Position numbers and translations under genes: made by a program
In this document: positions 6,182 through 12,423 of the stretch, one piece after another
Numbering within the stretch: the first letter of the stretch is position 1
How the letters are laid out: the number at the start of each line of letters is the position of its first letter
Assembly: GCA_019308145.1 (NCBI GenBank)
Contig: JAFDIG010000022.1
Coordinates: 1-14,227 of the forward strand
Length of the DNA: 14,227 nt
Source of the DNA: Deltaproteobacteria bacterium
Lineage (GTDB): Bacteria > Desulfobacterota > JAFDIG01
Direction of reading: 5' to 3'
Notes under the pieces: model-generated
What the model saw: the letters and a program-made list of their open reading frames with translations, nothing else
What the model was told of the DNA's origin: nothing
Databases searched by the model: none

Positions 6182-7021
6182 TTATCCAACTGGTTGCTTT
6201 TCTGAACCTCTCCGAGGTGTCGGTATAAATTCTACCGTAGGATAACGCCTTACAGGCTGAGGGAAAAGAGCCATAAGCTGGTATATCTCTTCAGGCATAT
6301 CAGCCTTTACAGGTAACCCTAACTCCTTTGCATCACTAAATGTAATAGGATAATCATGTGTCCATTTTCCTTTAGATAGTATATCAGCTATCTCTTCTGC
6401 TTTAGCTTCTTCCATTTTACCCTCTAAAAATTCCTTTACCGTGGTTTTTACTTGATTAATTGCCTTTTGAGCTACATCAGCAAATATTAATGTTTTATCA
6501 TCTATTTCTGATATAGGTTTTTCTTCCACAACTTTTATCAAAGATGCAGCAGGATATTCCCCTAATTGAGGGTCTACAGGCCCTAAAACCGCATGCTCAT
6601 CCATCACGATCTCATCCGCTGCTAATGCAATCAAAGTACCTCCTGACATTGCATAATGTGGTACAAAAACAGTAACCTTACCTTTACGCCTTGAAATTGC
6701 TCTTGCTATCTGAACAGCCGCTAAAACCAAGCCTCCTGGTGTATGCATTATTAAATCAATAGGAACATCTGGATCAGTCATATGGATCGCCCTAATTATC
6801 TGTTCAGAATCATTTATATCTATATATCTCATTATAGGGAATCCTAAAAGGCTCATAGTTTCTTGTCTATGTATCAACACAATAACCCTTGATCCCCTTC
6901 TCTTTTCAATCTTAGCAATCATCCTTTGACGAGCTGCCTCAAGCATTCGCTGTTTTAAGAGTGGTTGCAAAGCAGCAAGCATAAAAAAGATCCAGAAAAT
7001 ATCCATTATACCCATACCCAT
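6182..7021 (-). CDS. Membrane-anchored ClpP-fold serine protease (SDH/S49-like)
   Basis: The 279-residue protein looks like the family annotated as serine dehydrogenase proteinase (Pfam SDH_sah), within the ClpP/crotonase-fold clan together with SppA-type peptidases. Residues about 5-20 form one membrane segment, followed by a basic amphipathic stretch. The fold core shows PIDLIMHTPGG (residues 87-97, oxyanion-hole strand), then PHYAMSGGTLIALAADEIVM with the probable nucleophile Ser126, and AVLGPVDPQ. The basic partner residue cannot be assigned safely. The start at 7021 has a strong AAAGGAGGT ribosome-binding site. It follows the rhomboid gene by 18 bp, so the two are surely co-transcribed. 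Its physiological substrate is unknown; membrane-protein quality control is an inference. Confidence 0.82.
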   Translation of the reverse strand: MGMGIMDIFWIFFMLAALQPLLKQRMLEAARQRMIAKIEKRRGSRVIVLIHRQETMSLLGFPIMRYIDINDSEQIIRAIHMTDPDVPIDLIMHTPGGLVLAAVQIARAISRRKGKVTVFVPHYAMSGGTLIALAADEIVMDEHAVLGPVDPQLGEYPAASLIKVVEEKPISEIDDKTLIFADVAQKAINQVKTTVKEFLEGKMEEAKAEEIADILSKGKWTHDYPITFSDAKELGLPVKADMPEEIYQLMALFPQPVRRYPTVEFIPTPRRGSEKQPVG

Positions 7022-7039
7022 TTTAGAATACCTCCTTTT

Positions 7040-7792
7040 TTATTGCCATCTATTTTGACATGCTGGCCAATTTATCCCCCAAGGAGTTCTTTCATCTGCA
7101 CATAATCTTCTCTTTGGCTTAAACTTTACAAAGATAAAACCAAATATTATACCTGAAATAAACCCACCTATATGAGCCCACCATGCTATTCCGCCATAAC
7201 TTCCTTTTGTAGCAAGTGAAAGTGTGCCACTGAAAAGCTGTATATAAAACCATATTCCTATAAACAAAACAGCAGGGAGTTCAAAAAAGAAAGGAAAGAA
7301 AAATATTGGAATTAGAGTTATAATCTTTGCATAAGGGAAAAACAAAAAATATGCACCCATAACTCCTGCAATAGCGCCTGAAGCCCCAATAGTTGGAACA
7401 GTTGAATGTGGATTTATTAAACAATGAGTAATCCCTGCAATCAAACCACATAAGATGTAAAATATCAAATAAGAAAAACGACCTAACCTATCCTCAACGT
7501 TGTCCCCAAATATCCAGAGAACCCACATATTTCCTATAAAATGAAGCCATCCCCCATGCAAAAACATTGAGGTAAAAAAAGGCCAGTAACTATTGGTTGT
7601 TAAACCAAAAAGGGAAGCCCATGCTGGGTTATGATATCTTGCAGGAACAACTCCAAAAAGATAAAATAGCCTTTCTAAAGAAGCCTCAGGTATATTTAAT
7701 TCAATGAAAAATACAATACTATTAACCCCTATAATCAGCCATGTAATTATTGGTGGTGATTGCCTTGGAATTGTATCATGAATAGGAAACAT
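7040..7792 (-). CDS. Rhomboid family intramembrane serine protease
   Basis: Rhomboids cleave substrates within or beside the lipid bilayer. The 250-residue protein has six or more hydrophobic segments and the diagnostic residues: HGGWLHFIGNMW (His79, His84, Asn88), GASGAIAG with the catalytic Ser138, and AWWAHIGGFISG with the catalytic His207. The Ser-His dyad is complete, so it should be active. The start has an AGGAGGA ribosome-binding site. A soluble tail of about 25 residues, rich in Trp, Arg and Cys, follows the last membrane segment. The gene is immediately upstream of a membrane-anchored ClpP-fold protease. Confidence 0.93.
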   Translation of the reverse strand: MFPIHDTIPRQSPPIITWLIIGVNSIVFFIELNIPEASLERLFYLFGVVPARYHNPAWASLFGLTTNSYWPFFTSMFLHGGWLHFIGNMWVLWIFGDNVEDRLGRFSYLIFYILCGLIAGITHCLINPHSTVPTIGASGAIAGVMGAYFLFFPYAKIITLIPIFFFPFFFELPAVLFIGIWFYIQLFSGTLSLATKGSYGGIAWWAHIGGFISGIIFGFIFVKFKPKRRLCADERTPWGINWPACQNRWQ

Positions 7793-7900
7793 ACTATTCC
7801 TCCTGATAAATCCATAAAAAAATATCCTTTAATAGGCCAAAAAATTCAGACTTTTAAACTTAACTTCGCTAAAATAAATTAGATTATCCCAAATGTAACA

Positions 7901-8734
7901 CTATACATAACTATGAAGCCCAACAATAAGATAGTTAACACCAAAATATGTAAATAAGACAGCAGCAAAACCTATAATAGAAAAAATAGCAGACTTTTTA
8001 CCTTTCCAATTGTATGTATAGCGAGCATGTAAAATGGCTGCATAAATTAACCAAGTAATAAGAGACCAGGTTTCCTTAGGATCCCAACTCCAATAAGTAC
8101 CCCAGGCATATTTTGCCCACGCAGCACCAGTGATAATACCTAAACTAAGCAAAGGAAATCCTGTAATAATAACTTTATAGTTTATTTCATCCAAAATAGA
8201 AAGGCTAGGAAGTGATTGAAACCTTTCCGCTCCCTTTTTTTCTTGTATTAGATAAAGTATGCTTATACCAAAAGATATTGCAAAAGCAGAGTATCCTAAA
8301 AAACATGTAATTACATGTATTGTAAGCCAATCACTTTGTAAAGCAGGGATTAAAGGGCTTATGTTTTCTTTTACACCTGGGATTATGCTTGTAAGAGCTA
8401 ATGAAAGAAAAGCTAAAGGAGTGACTAATACCCCTAATTTTTTTTGTTTAAATTTTCTTTCCATGATGAGATAAAATAATACTATACACCAAGAGAAAAA
8501 TACTAATGATTCATACATATTTGAAAGAGGAACATAACCATAACCTGTTCTATAAGTCTCTATCCATCTTACAACAATGCCTGCTGTATGAATAATAAAA
8601 CCAATAAAAAGAATTATTGAGGCAAAAAGAGCTCCTTGACTTTTTTTAAAGGATGTATAAATTAGATATGCTAGGGCAGATAGAAAATATAAGACCATAG
8701 AGATCTTAAAAAAATAGGGATTTATATATGACAT
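7901..8734 (-). CDS. ccsA: CcsA/ResC-type cytochrome c biogenesis protein (WWD domain)
   Basis: In System II cytochrome c maturation this multi-spanning membrane protein carries haem across the membrane and, with ResB/CcsB, attaches it to apocytochromes. The 277-residue product has about eight hydrophobic segments and the haem-binding tryptophan-rich motif WGTYWSWDPKE (211-221). Candidate haem-ligand histidines fit the family: His49 in IIHTAGIVVRW, His140 in TIHV, His236 in ILHARY and His274 in GLHSY. The N-x-YE motif after the first periplasmic segment is also typical. An AAAGGAG ribosome-binding site precedes the ATG. No resB/ccsB partner lies in the window. NCBI often names this type CcsB; the WWD family is meant in either case. 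Confidence 0.9.
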   Translation of the reverse strand: MSYINPYFFKISMVLYFLSALAYLIYTSFKKSQGALFASIILFIGFIIHTAGIVVRWIETYRTGYGYVPLSNMYESLVFFSWCIVLFYLIMERKFKQKKLGVLVTPLAFLSLALTSIIPGVKENISPLIPALQSDWLTIHVITCFLGYSAFAISFGISILYLIQEKKGAERFQSLPSLSILDEINYKVIITGFPLLSLGIITGAAWAKYAWGTYWSWDPKETWSLITWLIYAAILHARYTYNWKGKKSAIFSIIGFAAVLFTYFGVNYLIVGLHSYV

Positions 8735-8768
8735 ACAAACTCCTTTAAAAAATTTGTTATTTTTTCAT

Positions 8769-8795
8769 ATTATAGAAATCTTTTTTAAAAATCAA
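8769..8795 (-). promoter_or_regulatory. Possible ccsA promoter
   Basis: On the minus strand a perfect TATAAT (8774-8769) lies 15 bases after TTGATT (8795-8790). The spacer is shorter than ideal. The start of transcription would be near 8762, giving a leader of about 28 nt that holds the AAAGGAG ribosome-binding site. The extreme AT content makes chance matches likely. Confidence 0.35.
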
Positions 8796-9031
8796 TTTAA
8801 AATTTAATATTTAAACATTTTTCTTTTAGATTTAGGTATTGTAAATATTTTAAAAATATATTTATGTTAACTAAACTGTAAAATAAAAAACAAACTAATT
8901 AAAATAAAAATTTTCTGTTACTGCTTGATAAAATTACAGAAATAATAAATTATAATAATCAAATTCATACAAAAAAAGGGGGTTTATTTTCAGGTTAATA
9001 GACTCATCTAAATATAATTAATCTATTTTTT

Positions 9032-9059
9032 AATACAGACTAATTAATTCGTTTGTATT
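9032..9059 (+). repeat. Hairpin with CAGACTAATTAAT in stem and loop
   Basis: AATACAGAC (9032-9040) pairs with GTTTGTATT (9051-9059) over 9 bp with one G-U, leaving the loop TAATTAATTC. The conserved 13-mer CAGACTAATTAAT occupies 9036-9048. It lies in sense orientation about 90 bp before the first gene of the dnaJ cluster. No T-run follows that would make it a terminator. Confidence 0.55.
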
Positions 9060-9071
9060 TGTATATGAATA

Positions 9072-9091
9072 TTTAATCACTTTTAATCACT
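9072..9091 (+). repeat. Tandem 10-bp direct repeat TTTAATCACT
   Basis: Two perfect copies of TTTAATCACT stand head to tail at 9072-9081 and 9082-9091, 45 bp before the first ATG of the dnaJ cluster. One helical turn of spacing is typical of an activator or repressor site. No CIRCE (HrcA) element was found here. Confidence 0.55.
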
Positions 9092-9136
9092 TTAAGATAA
9101 AAAAATTAAAATTTTTTATAAAACAAAAGGTTACCT

Positions 9137-9355
9137 ATGCATTTGGATAAAAATAAAAAATATGATATTAGGATACTTCAGAAAAAGCTAAAGAGAGGGG
9201 AGATGACTATTAAAGAATATGAAGAATATCTCAACTCTCTTCCTGATGTCTCTCATAAAATGAAGATAGAAAAGATAGAACCAGTTATAGGGGTACTAAA
9301 ATCAAAAAAGAAAAATACTATTAAAATAAAAAAAGAGGCATCATCCAATAAATAA
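9137..9355 (+). CDS. Small basic hypothetical protein upstream of dnaJ
   Basis: I do not recognise this 72-residue protein with certainty. It is lysine-rich and has no membrane segment. Its middle, LQKKLKRGEMTIKEYEEYLN, looks like a short helix-turn-helix hairpin reminiscent of SHOCT-type segments (leucine pair, G, T-x-E-Y-E), followed by a S-L-P-D-V motif. The C-terminal third is almost all Lys, Ile and small residues. It is likely real: the stop lies only 2 bp before the dnaJ ATG, its codon use resembles the neighbours, and an AAAAGG sequence precedes its ATG. The placement suggests co-expression, perhaps translational coupling, with dnaJ. Confidence 0.6.
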   Translation: MHLDKNKKYDIRILQKKLKRGEMTIKEYEEYLNSLPDVSHKMKIEKIEPVIGVLKSKKKNTIKIKKEASSNK

Positions 9356-9357
9356 TA

Positions 9358-10458
9358 ATGGAAAAAAGAGATTATTACGAAATTTTAGGGGTCTCAAAAG
9401 ATGCTTCTTTAGACGAGATAAAAAGAAGCTATAGAAAACTTGCGATGGCATATCATCCTGATAGGAATCCTGGTAATAAAGAGGCAGAGGAGAAGTTTAA
9501 AGAAGCATCAGAAGCATATGAAGTACTATCAGACCCAGAAAAAAGAAGCATATATGACCAGTTCGGTCATGAAGGATTGAAAAATTCTGGCTTTTCTGGT
9601 TTTAGAGGATTTGAAGATATCTTTTCCAGTTTTGGTGATATATTTGAGGAATTTTTTGGTTTTGGGCAAAGAGATCATAGAACCAGAGGTCAAAGAGGTT
9701 CAGACTTAAGGCTTGATCTAACAATCTCTTTTATGGATGCTGCTTTTGGTAAAGAAGTTGAAATAGAGATTCCAAAGATCGATACATGTTCAGAATGCAA
9801 TGGGAGTGGTACAGCAAAAGGGACAGGTCCAACAACCTGCCCTCAATGTGGTGGTACAGGCAAAATAATTCGTTCTCAGGGTGGATTCTTCTCTTTTACT
9901 ATTGCTACTCCTTGCCCTACATGTCATGGAGAAGGTGTAATTATTAGAGATCCATGTAAAAAATGTGGGGGTACAGGTAGAGTTAAGATTAACAAAAAGA
10001 TTTCAGTTAAGATCCCACCAGGTGTAGATAATGGAACAAGGCTTAGAATTCATGGAGAAGGTGAAGCAGGTTATATGGGTGGCCCAGCAGGCGACTTATA
10101 TGTAATTGTTCATGTTAAACCTGATGACTTTTTTGAAAGAAAAGGAGATAATCTCTTTTGTCAAATCCCTATCTCATTTCCACAGGCTGCATTAGGAACA
10201 AAGATTATGGTGCCAACCCTCAACGGTGAAAAAGAACTTAAGATACCACGTGGCACTCAACCGGGAACGACTTTTAAGATTAAAGGAGAGGGAATGCCCC
10301 GGATGAGAGGCTATGGTAGGGGAGATCTTTTTGTTTCTGTTTTTGTTACTGTCCCTACGCAATTGACAAAAAAAGAAGAAGAACTCATAAGAGAATTTGC
10401 TAAAATTGGAGGGGATAAGGTTGAACCTAAAAACAAAGGGTTCTTCAGAAGAAAATAA
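9358..10458 (+). CDS. dnaJ: Chaperone DnaJ (Hsp40, type I)
   Basis: DnaJ delivers unfolded proteins to DnaK and stimulates its ATPase. The 366-residue protein has the complete type I layout: J domain (residues 1-75) with His33-Pro34-Asp35; a G/F-rich linker (about 76-105); a zinc-binding region (144-207) with four C-x2-C-x-G-x-G repeats (CSECNGSG, CPQCGGTG, CPTCHGEG, CKKCGGTG); and two C-terminal substrate-binding beta domains ending in a short basic tail. dnaK and grpE are not in the window. It begins 2 bp after the preceding small gene, and yacG starts within its 3' end. Confidence 0.97.
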   Translation: MEKRDYYEILGVSKDASLDEIKRSYRKLAMAYHPDRNPGNKEAEEKFKEASEAYEVLSDPEKRSIYDQFGHEGLKNSGFSGFRGFEDIFSSFGDIFEEFFGFGQRDHRTRGQRGSDLRLDLTISFMDAAFGKEVEIEIPKIDTCSECNGSGTAKGTGPTTCPQCGGTGKIIRSQGGFFSFTIATPCPTCHGEGVIIRDPCKKCGGTGRVKINKKISVKIPPGVDNGTRLRIHGEGEAGYMGGPAGDLYVIVHVKPDDFFERKGDNLFCQIPISFPQAALGTKIMVPTLNGEKELKIPRGTQPGTTFKIKGEGMPRMRGYGRGDLFVSVFVTVPTQLTKKEEELIREFAKIGGDKVEPKNKGFFRRK

Positions 10459-10633
10459 AGAAAATTTAAAATTTAACAAAAAAAGGATAAAAAATAGAAG
10501 ATGCCCTGTATGTAATAAGATATTACCTGATCCTCCTAACCCTTTTGACCCTTTTTGTTCAAATCGATGCAAAATGATTGATTTAAGCAAGTGGCTTAAT
10601 GAAGAATATAGGATACATGATAATAATAGATAA
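10421..10633 (+). CDS. yacG: YacG-type zinc-binding protein (putative gyrase inhibitor)
   Basis: YacG is a small zinc-ribbon protein reported in E. coli to bind GyrB and inhibit DNA gyrase. The signature is complete: RRCPVCNK, then PFCSNRCKMIDLSKWLNEEYRI, with a C-x2-C-x14-C-x3-C zinc site and the conserved DL-x-KWL-x-EEYRI tail. No ATG precedes the first cysteine in this frame. I chose the TTG at 10421 because GGAGGGG (10408-10414) stands 6 bases before it, giving 70 residues; TTG codons at 10406 and 10397 are alternatives. The start lies inside the end of dnaJ (38-bp overlap), so expression is probably coupled. The roughly 25-residue Lys/Asn-rich extension before the zinc site is longer than in E. 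coli YacG. Confidence 0.87.
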   Translation: MNLKTKGSSEENKENLKFNKKRIKNRRCPVCNKILPDPPNPFDPFCSNRCKMIDLSKWLNEEYRIHDNNR

Positions 10634-10656
10634 TTTTAATTAATCCATGCCGAAAA

Positions 10657-10671
10657 CAAGAAATATTCTTG
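10657..10671. repeat. Perfect palindrome CAAGAA-ATA-TTCTTG
   Basis: A 6-bp inverted repeat with a 3-base centre lies between yacG and the ABC operon. No T-run follows on the plus strand, so it is a weak terminator candidate; its symmetry fits a dimeric-repressor operator, but this is inference. Confidence 0.4.
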
Positions 10672-10694
10672 CCTTGAATTAGTTTACATATGAT

Positions 10695-10726
10695 TTTCAG
10701 TGCGGACTAATTAATCTTCACTGAAA
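10695..10726 (+). repeat. Hairpin with conserved motif CGGACTAATTAAT upstream of the ABC operon
   Basis: TTTCAGTG (10695-10702) pairs with CACTGAAA (10719-10726) over 8 bp; after a single C/T mismatch, GGA pairs with TCT, leaving the 8-base loop CTAATTAA. The 13-mer motif occupies 10703-10715. The hairpin ends 27 bases before the ATG of the ABC ATPase gene and just before its ribosome-binding site. No T-run follows. A partial reverse copy (AATTAGTTT, 10677-10685) lies upstream. Confidence 0.6.
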
Positions 10727-10753
10727 CAATAATCAAAAGGAAGGAAAAAATAA

Positions 10754-11701
10754 ATGATAGAAGTAAAAGAACTCACTAAAAGATTTGGATCTACTGTTGC
10801 GGTGGATAACATCTCTTTTGAGGTAAATAAAGGTGAGATATTAGGCTTTCTGGGACCAAATGGTGCTGGAAAAACCACAACCATGAGAATTCTTACCTGT
10901 TTTTTCCCTCCTGATTCAGGAAAAGTTAATATAGAAGATCTCGATTTATTTGAAAATTCATTAGAGATAAGGAAAAGGGTTGGATATCTTCCTGAATCAT
11001 CTCCTCTTTATCAAGATATGATGGTTATTGATTACCTTGATTTTGTTGGAAGGATACGTAAAATACCTTCTAATAATTTAAAAAAGAAAATAGATGATAT
11101 GATTCAAATATGTGGGCTTGAAGGTGTTGTTTACAAAGATATTGGGAAACTTTCAAAAGGATACAGACAGAGAGTAGGTTTGGCTCAAACGTTAATTCAC
11201 GACCCTGATATCCTTATATTAGATGAGCCTACGCAGGGACTTGATCCCAATCAGATAATCGAGATAAGAGAATTAATAAAAAAGATTGGAAAGGAAAAAA
11301 CTGTTATATTAAGTTCCCATATATTACCAGAAGTTTCCGCTACATGTGGGAGGATTGTTATTATAAATAAGGGAAAGATTGTAGGTAGTGGAACACCAGA
11401 AGAAATGATATCAAAAGCAGAAGGTGCTGACATTATTTTTGCAAGAGTAAGAGGTCCAAAAGATTTGGTAGAGTCTAAACTTAAAGAGATCAAAGGGCTT
11501 GATAAGATCCAGGATATATCTCCTCAGCCTGATGGAACAAATCTTTTTAAGATAAAAGCTCAACCCAAAATTGATATATCAGAGGATATATTTTTTGTTG
11601 TGGCACAAAATGGGTGGTCTTTATCTGAACTTACAAAGGAAAAAGCAACATTAGAAGATGTGTTTAAGCAACTAACAACTGGGAGTGAAGCTAATGAGTA
11701 A
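10754..11701 (+). CDS. ABC transporter ATPase, GldA/CcmA-like
   Basis: This is the nucleotide-binding subunit of an ABC-2 type exporter. All catalytic motifs are present in the 315-residue protein: Walker A GPNGAGKTT (34-42), Q-loop region near 80-87, signature LSKGYRQR (133-140), Walker B ILILDEP (153-159) and switch His189 in LSSHIL. The C-terminal ~100 residues form the accessory domain common in this subfamily. The next two genes encode a membrane permease and a GldG-like protein, so it belongs to the Gld-type module named after Bacteroidetes gliding. That set is widespread in non-gliding bacteria, where the cargo is unknown. An AAGGAAGG ribosome-binding site precedes the ATG; the permease frame overlaps its end by 8 bp. 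Confidence 0.92.
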   Translation: MIEVKELTKRFGSTVAVDNISFEVNKGEILGFLGPNGAGKTTTMRILTCFFPPDSGKVNIEDLDLFENSLEIRKRVGYLPESSPLYQDMMVIDYLDFVGRIRKIPSNNLKKKIDDMIQICGLEGVVYKDIGKLSKGYRQRVGLAQTLIHDPDILILDEPTQGLDPNQIIEIRELIKKIGKEKTVILSSHILPEVSATCGRIVIINKGKIVGSGTPEEMISKAEGADIIFARVRGPKDLVESKLKEIKGLDKIQDISPQPDGTNLFKIKAQPKIDISEDIFFVVAQNGWSLSELTKEKATLEDVFKQLTTGSEANE

Positions 11702-12410
11702 CATTATTTCTATTACAAAAAAGGAATTTAGAAGCTATTTTAATTCACCTATTGCCTATATCTTTATAATTACATTTCTTGTAATAACAAGCTGGCTTTT
11801 TTTTAGACCTTTTTTTGTAGTTGATCAGGCTAGTATGAGGCCTTTCTTTTCTTTACTGCCATGGGTTTTTCTTTTTTTTATTCCATCAATAACCATGCGA
11901 TTATGGGCAGAAGAGAAGAAATTAGGCACAATTGAGCTTTTAATGACATGGCCTATTACCGATCTTGAAGCAGTTCTTGGTAAATTTTTTGCAAGTTTTG
12001 CTTTTTTAGCTATTACAATTCTTCTAACATTTCCTATTCCAATTACTGTCTCTCTTTTAGGAAATGCTGATATTGGACCTATTATAGGTGGATATGTTGG
12101 CACTTTCTTTTTGGGTGCTGCTTATTTATCTATAGGACTTTTTATATCAAGCCTCACAGAAAATCAGATTATTGCTTTTATTCTTTCTACTATACTTATA
12201 TTTTTACTCTTTATTATTGGAGAAGAATTTGTTCTTGTTACCATACCAACACGACTTGCTCCAATATTTAGTTTTTTAGGGCTTGGATATCATTTTGATA
12301 ATATTTGTAGAGGAGTCCTTGATTCTCGCGATCTATTTTATTATTTATCTGTTATTATATTCTTCCTTTTCCTTAACATTAGAAGTTTGGAAAGCAGGAA
12401 ATGGAAATAA
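11694..12410 (+). CDS. ABC-2 type permease, GldF-like
   Basis: The 238-residue integral membrane protein has six predicted hydrophobic segments and opens with ITKKEFRSYFNSPIAYIF, the amphipathic entry typical of this permease type. RLWAEEKKLGTIELLMTWPI is the characteristic cytoplasmic coupling segment after the second membrane span. I chose ATG 11694 over an in-frame GTG at 11685 because GGGAG (11681-11685) is then well placed as ribosome-binding site. The start overlaps the ATPase stop by 8 bp, indicating coupled translation and a stoichiometric complex. Substrate unknown. Confidence 0.88.
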   Translation: MSNIISITKKEFRSYFNSPIAYIFIITFLVITSWLFFRPFFVVDQASMRPFFSLLPWVFLFFIPSITMRLWAEEKKLGTIELLMTWPITDLEAVLGKFFASFAFLAITILLTFPIPITVSLLGNADIGPIIGGYVGTFFLGAAYLSIGLFISSLTENQIIAFILSTILIFLLFIIGEEFVLVTIPTRLAPIFSFLGLGYHFDNICRGVLDSRDLFYYLSVIIFFLFLNIRSLESRKWK

Positions 12411-12423
12411 ATAGGAGGCACAA

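Larger units (their letters stand above)
8735..9136. other. 402-bp AT-rich divergent intergenic region
   Basis: No gene is visible between the divergently transcribed ccsA and the dnaJ operon. The stretch holds the possible ccsA promoter; a partial copy of the ACTAATT motif (CAAACTAATTAAA, 8891-8903); a 7-bp inverted repeat TTTCTGT/ACAGAAA (8912-8918 and 8936-8942); an A7-G5 run near 8971-8982; another partial motif copy TAATTAATCT (9015-9024); the exact motif with hairpin (9032-9059); and a tandem 10-bp repeat (9072-9091). It looks like a regulatory region rather than a decayed gene. Confidence 0.6.

Noticed and set aside
8912..8942. Inverted repeat TTTCTGT/ACAGAAA as a terminator
   Set aside because: It has a 17-nt loop, no T-run on either side and no gene ending into it.
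8735..9136. Replication origin or CRISPR in the AT-rich gap
   Set aside because: No DnaA-box (TTATNCACA) cluster, no regularly spaced direct repeats of CRISPR size, and no cas or dnaA/dnaN genes nearby.
10683..10711. Reading ACTAAT of the repeated motif as a -10 box (TTTACA-N17-ACTAAT)
   Set aside because: The match works only at this copy; the copies near 6140 and 9040 have no -35 box at the right distance, so the motif is not simply a promoter element.
11685..11693. GTG start for the permease
   Set aside because: The ATG at 11694 has a better-spaced GGGAG ribosome-binding site and the typical N-terminus of the family.
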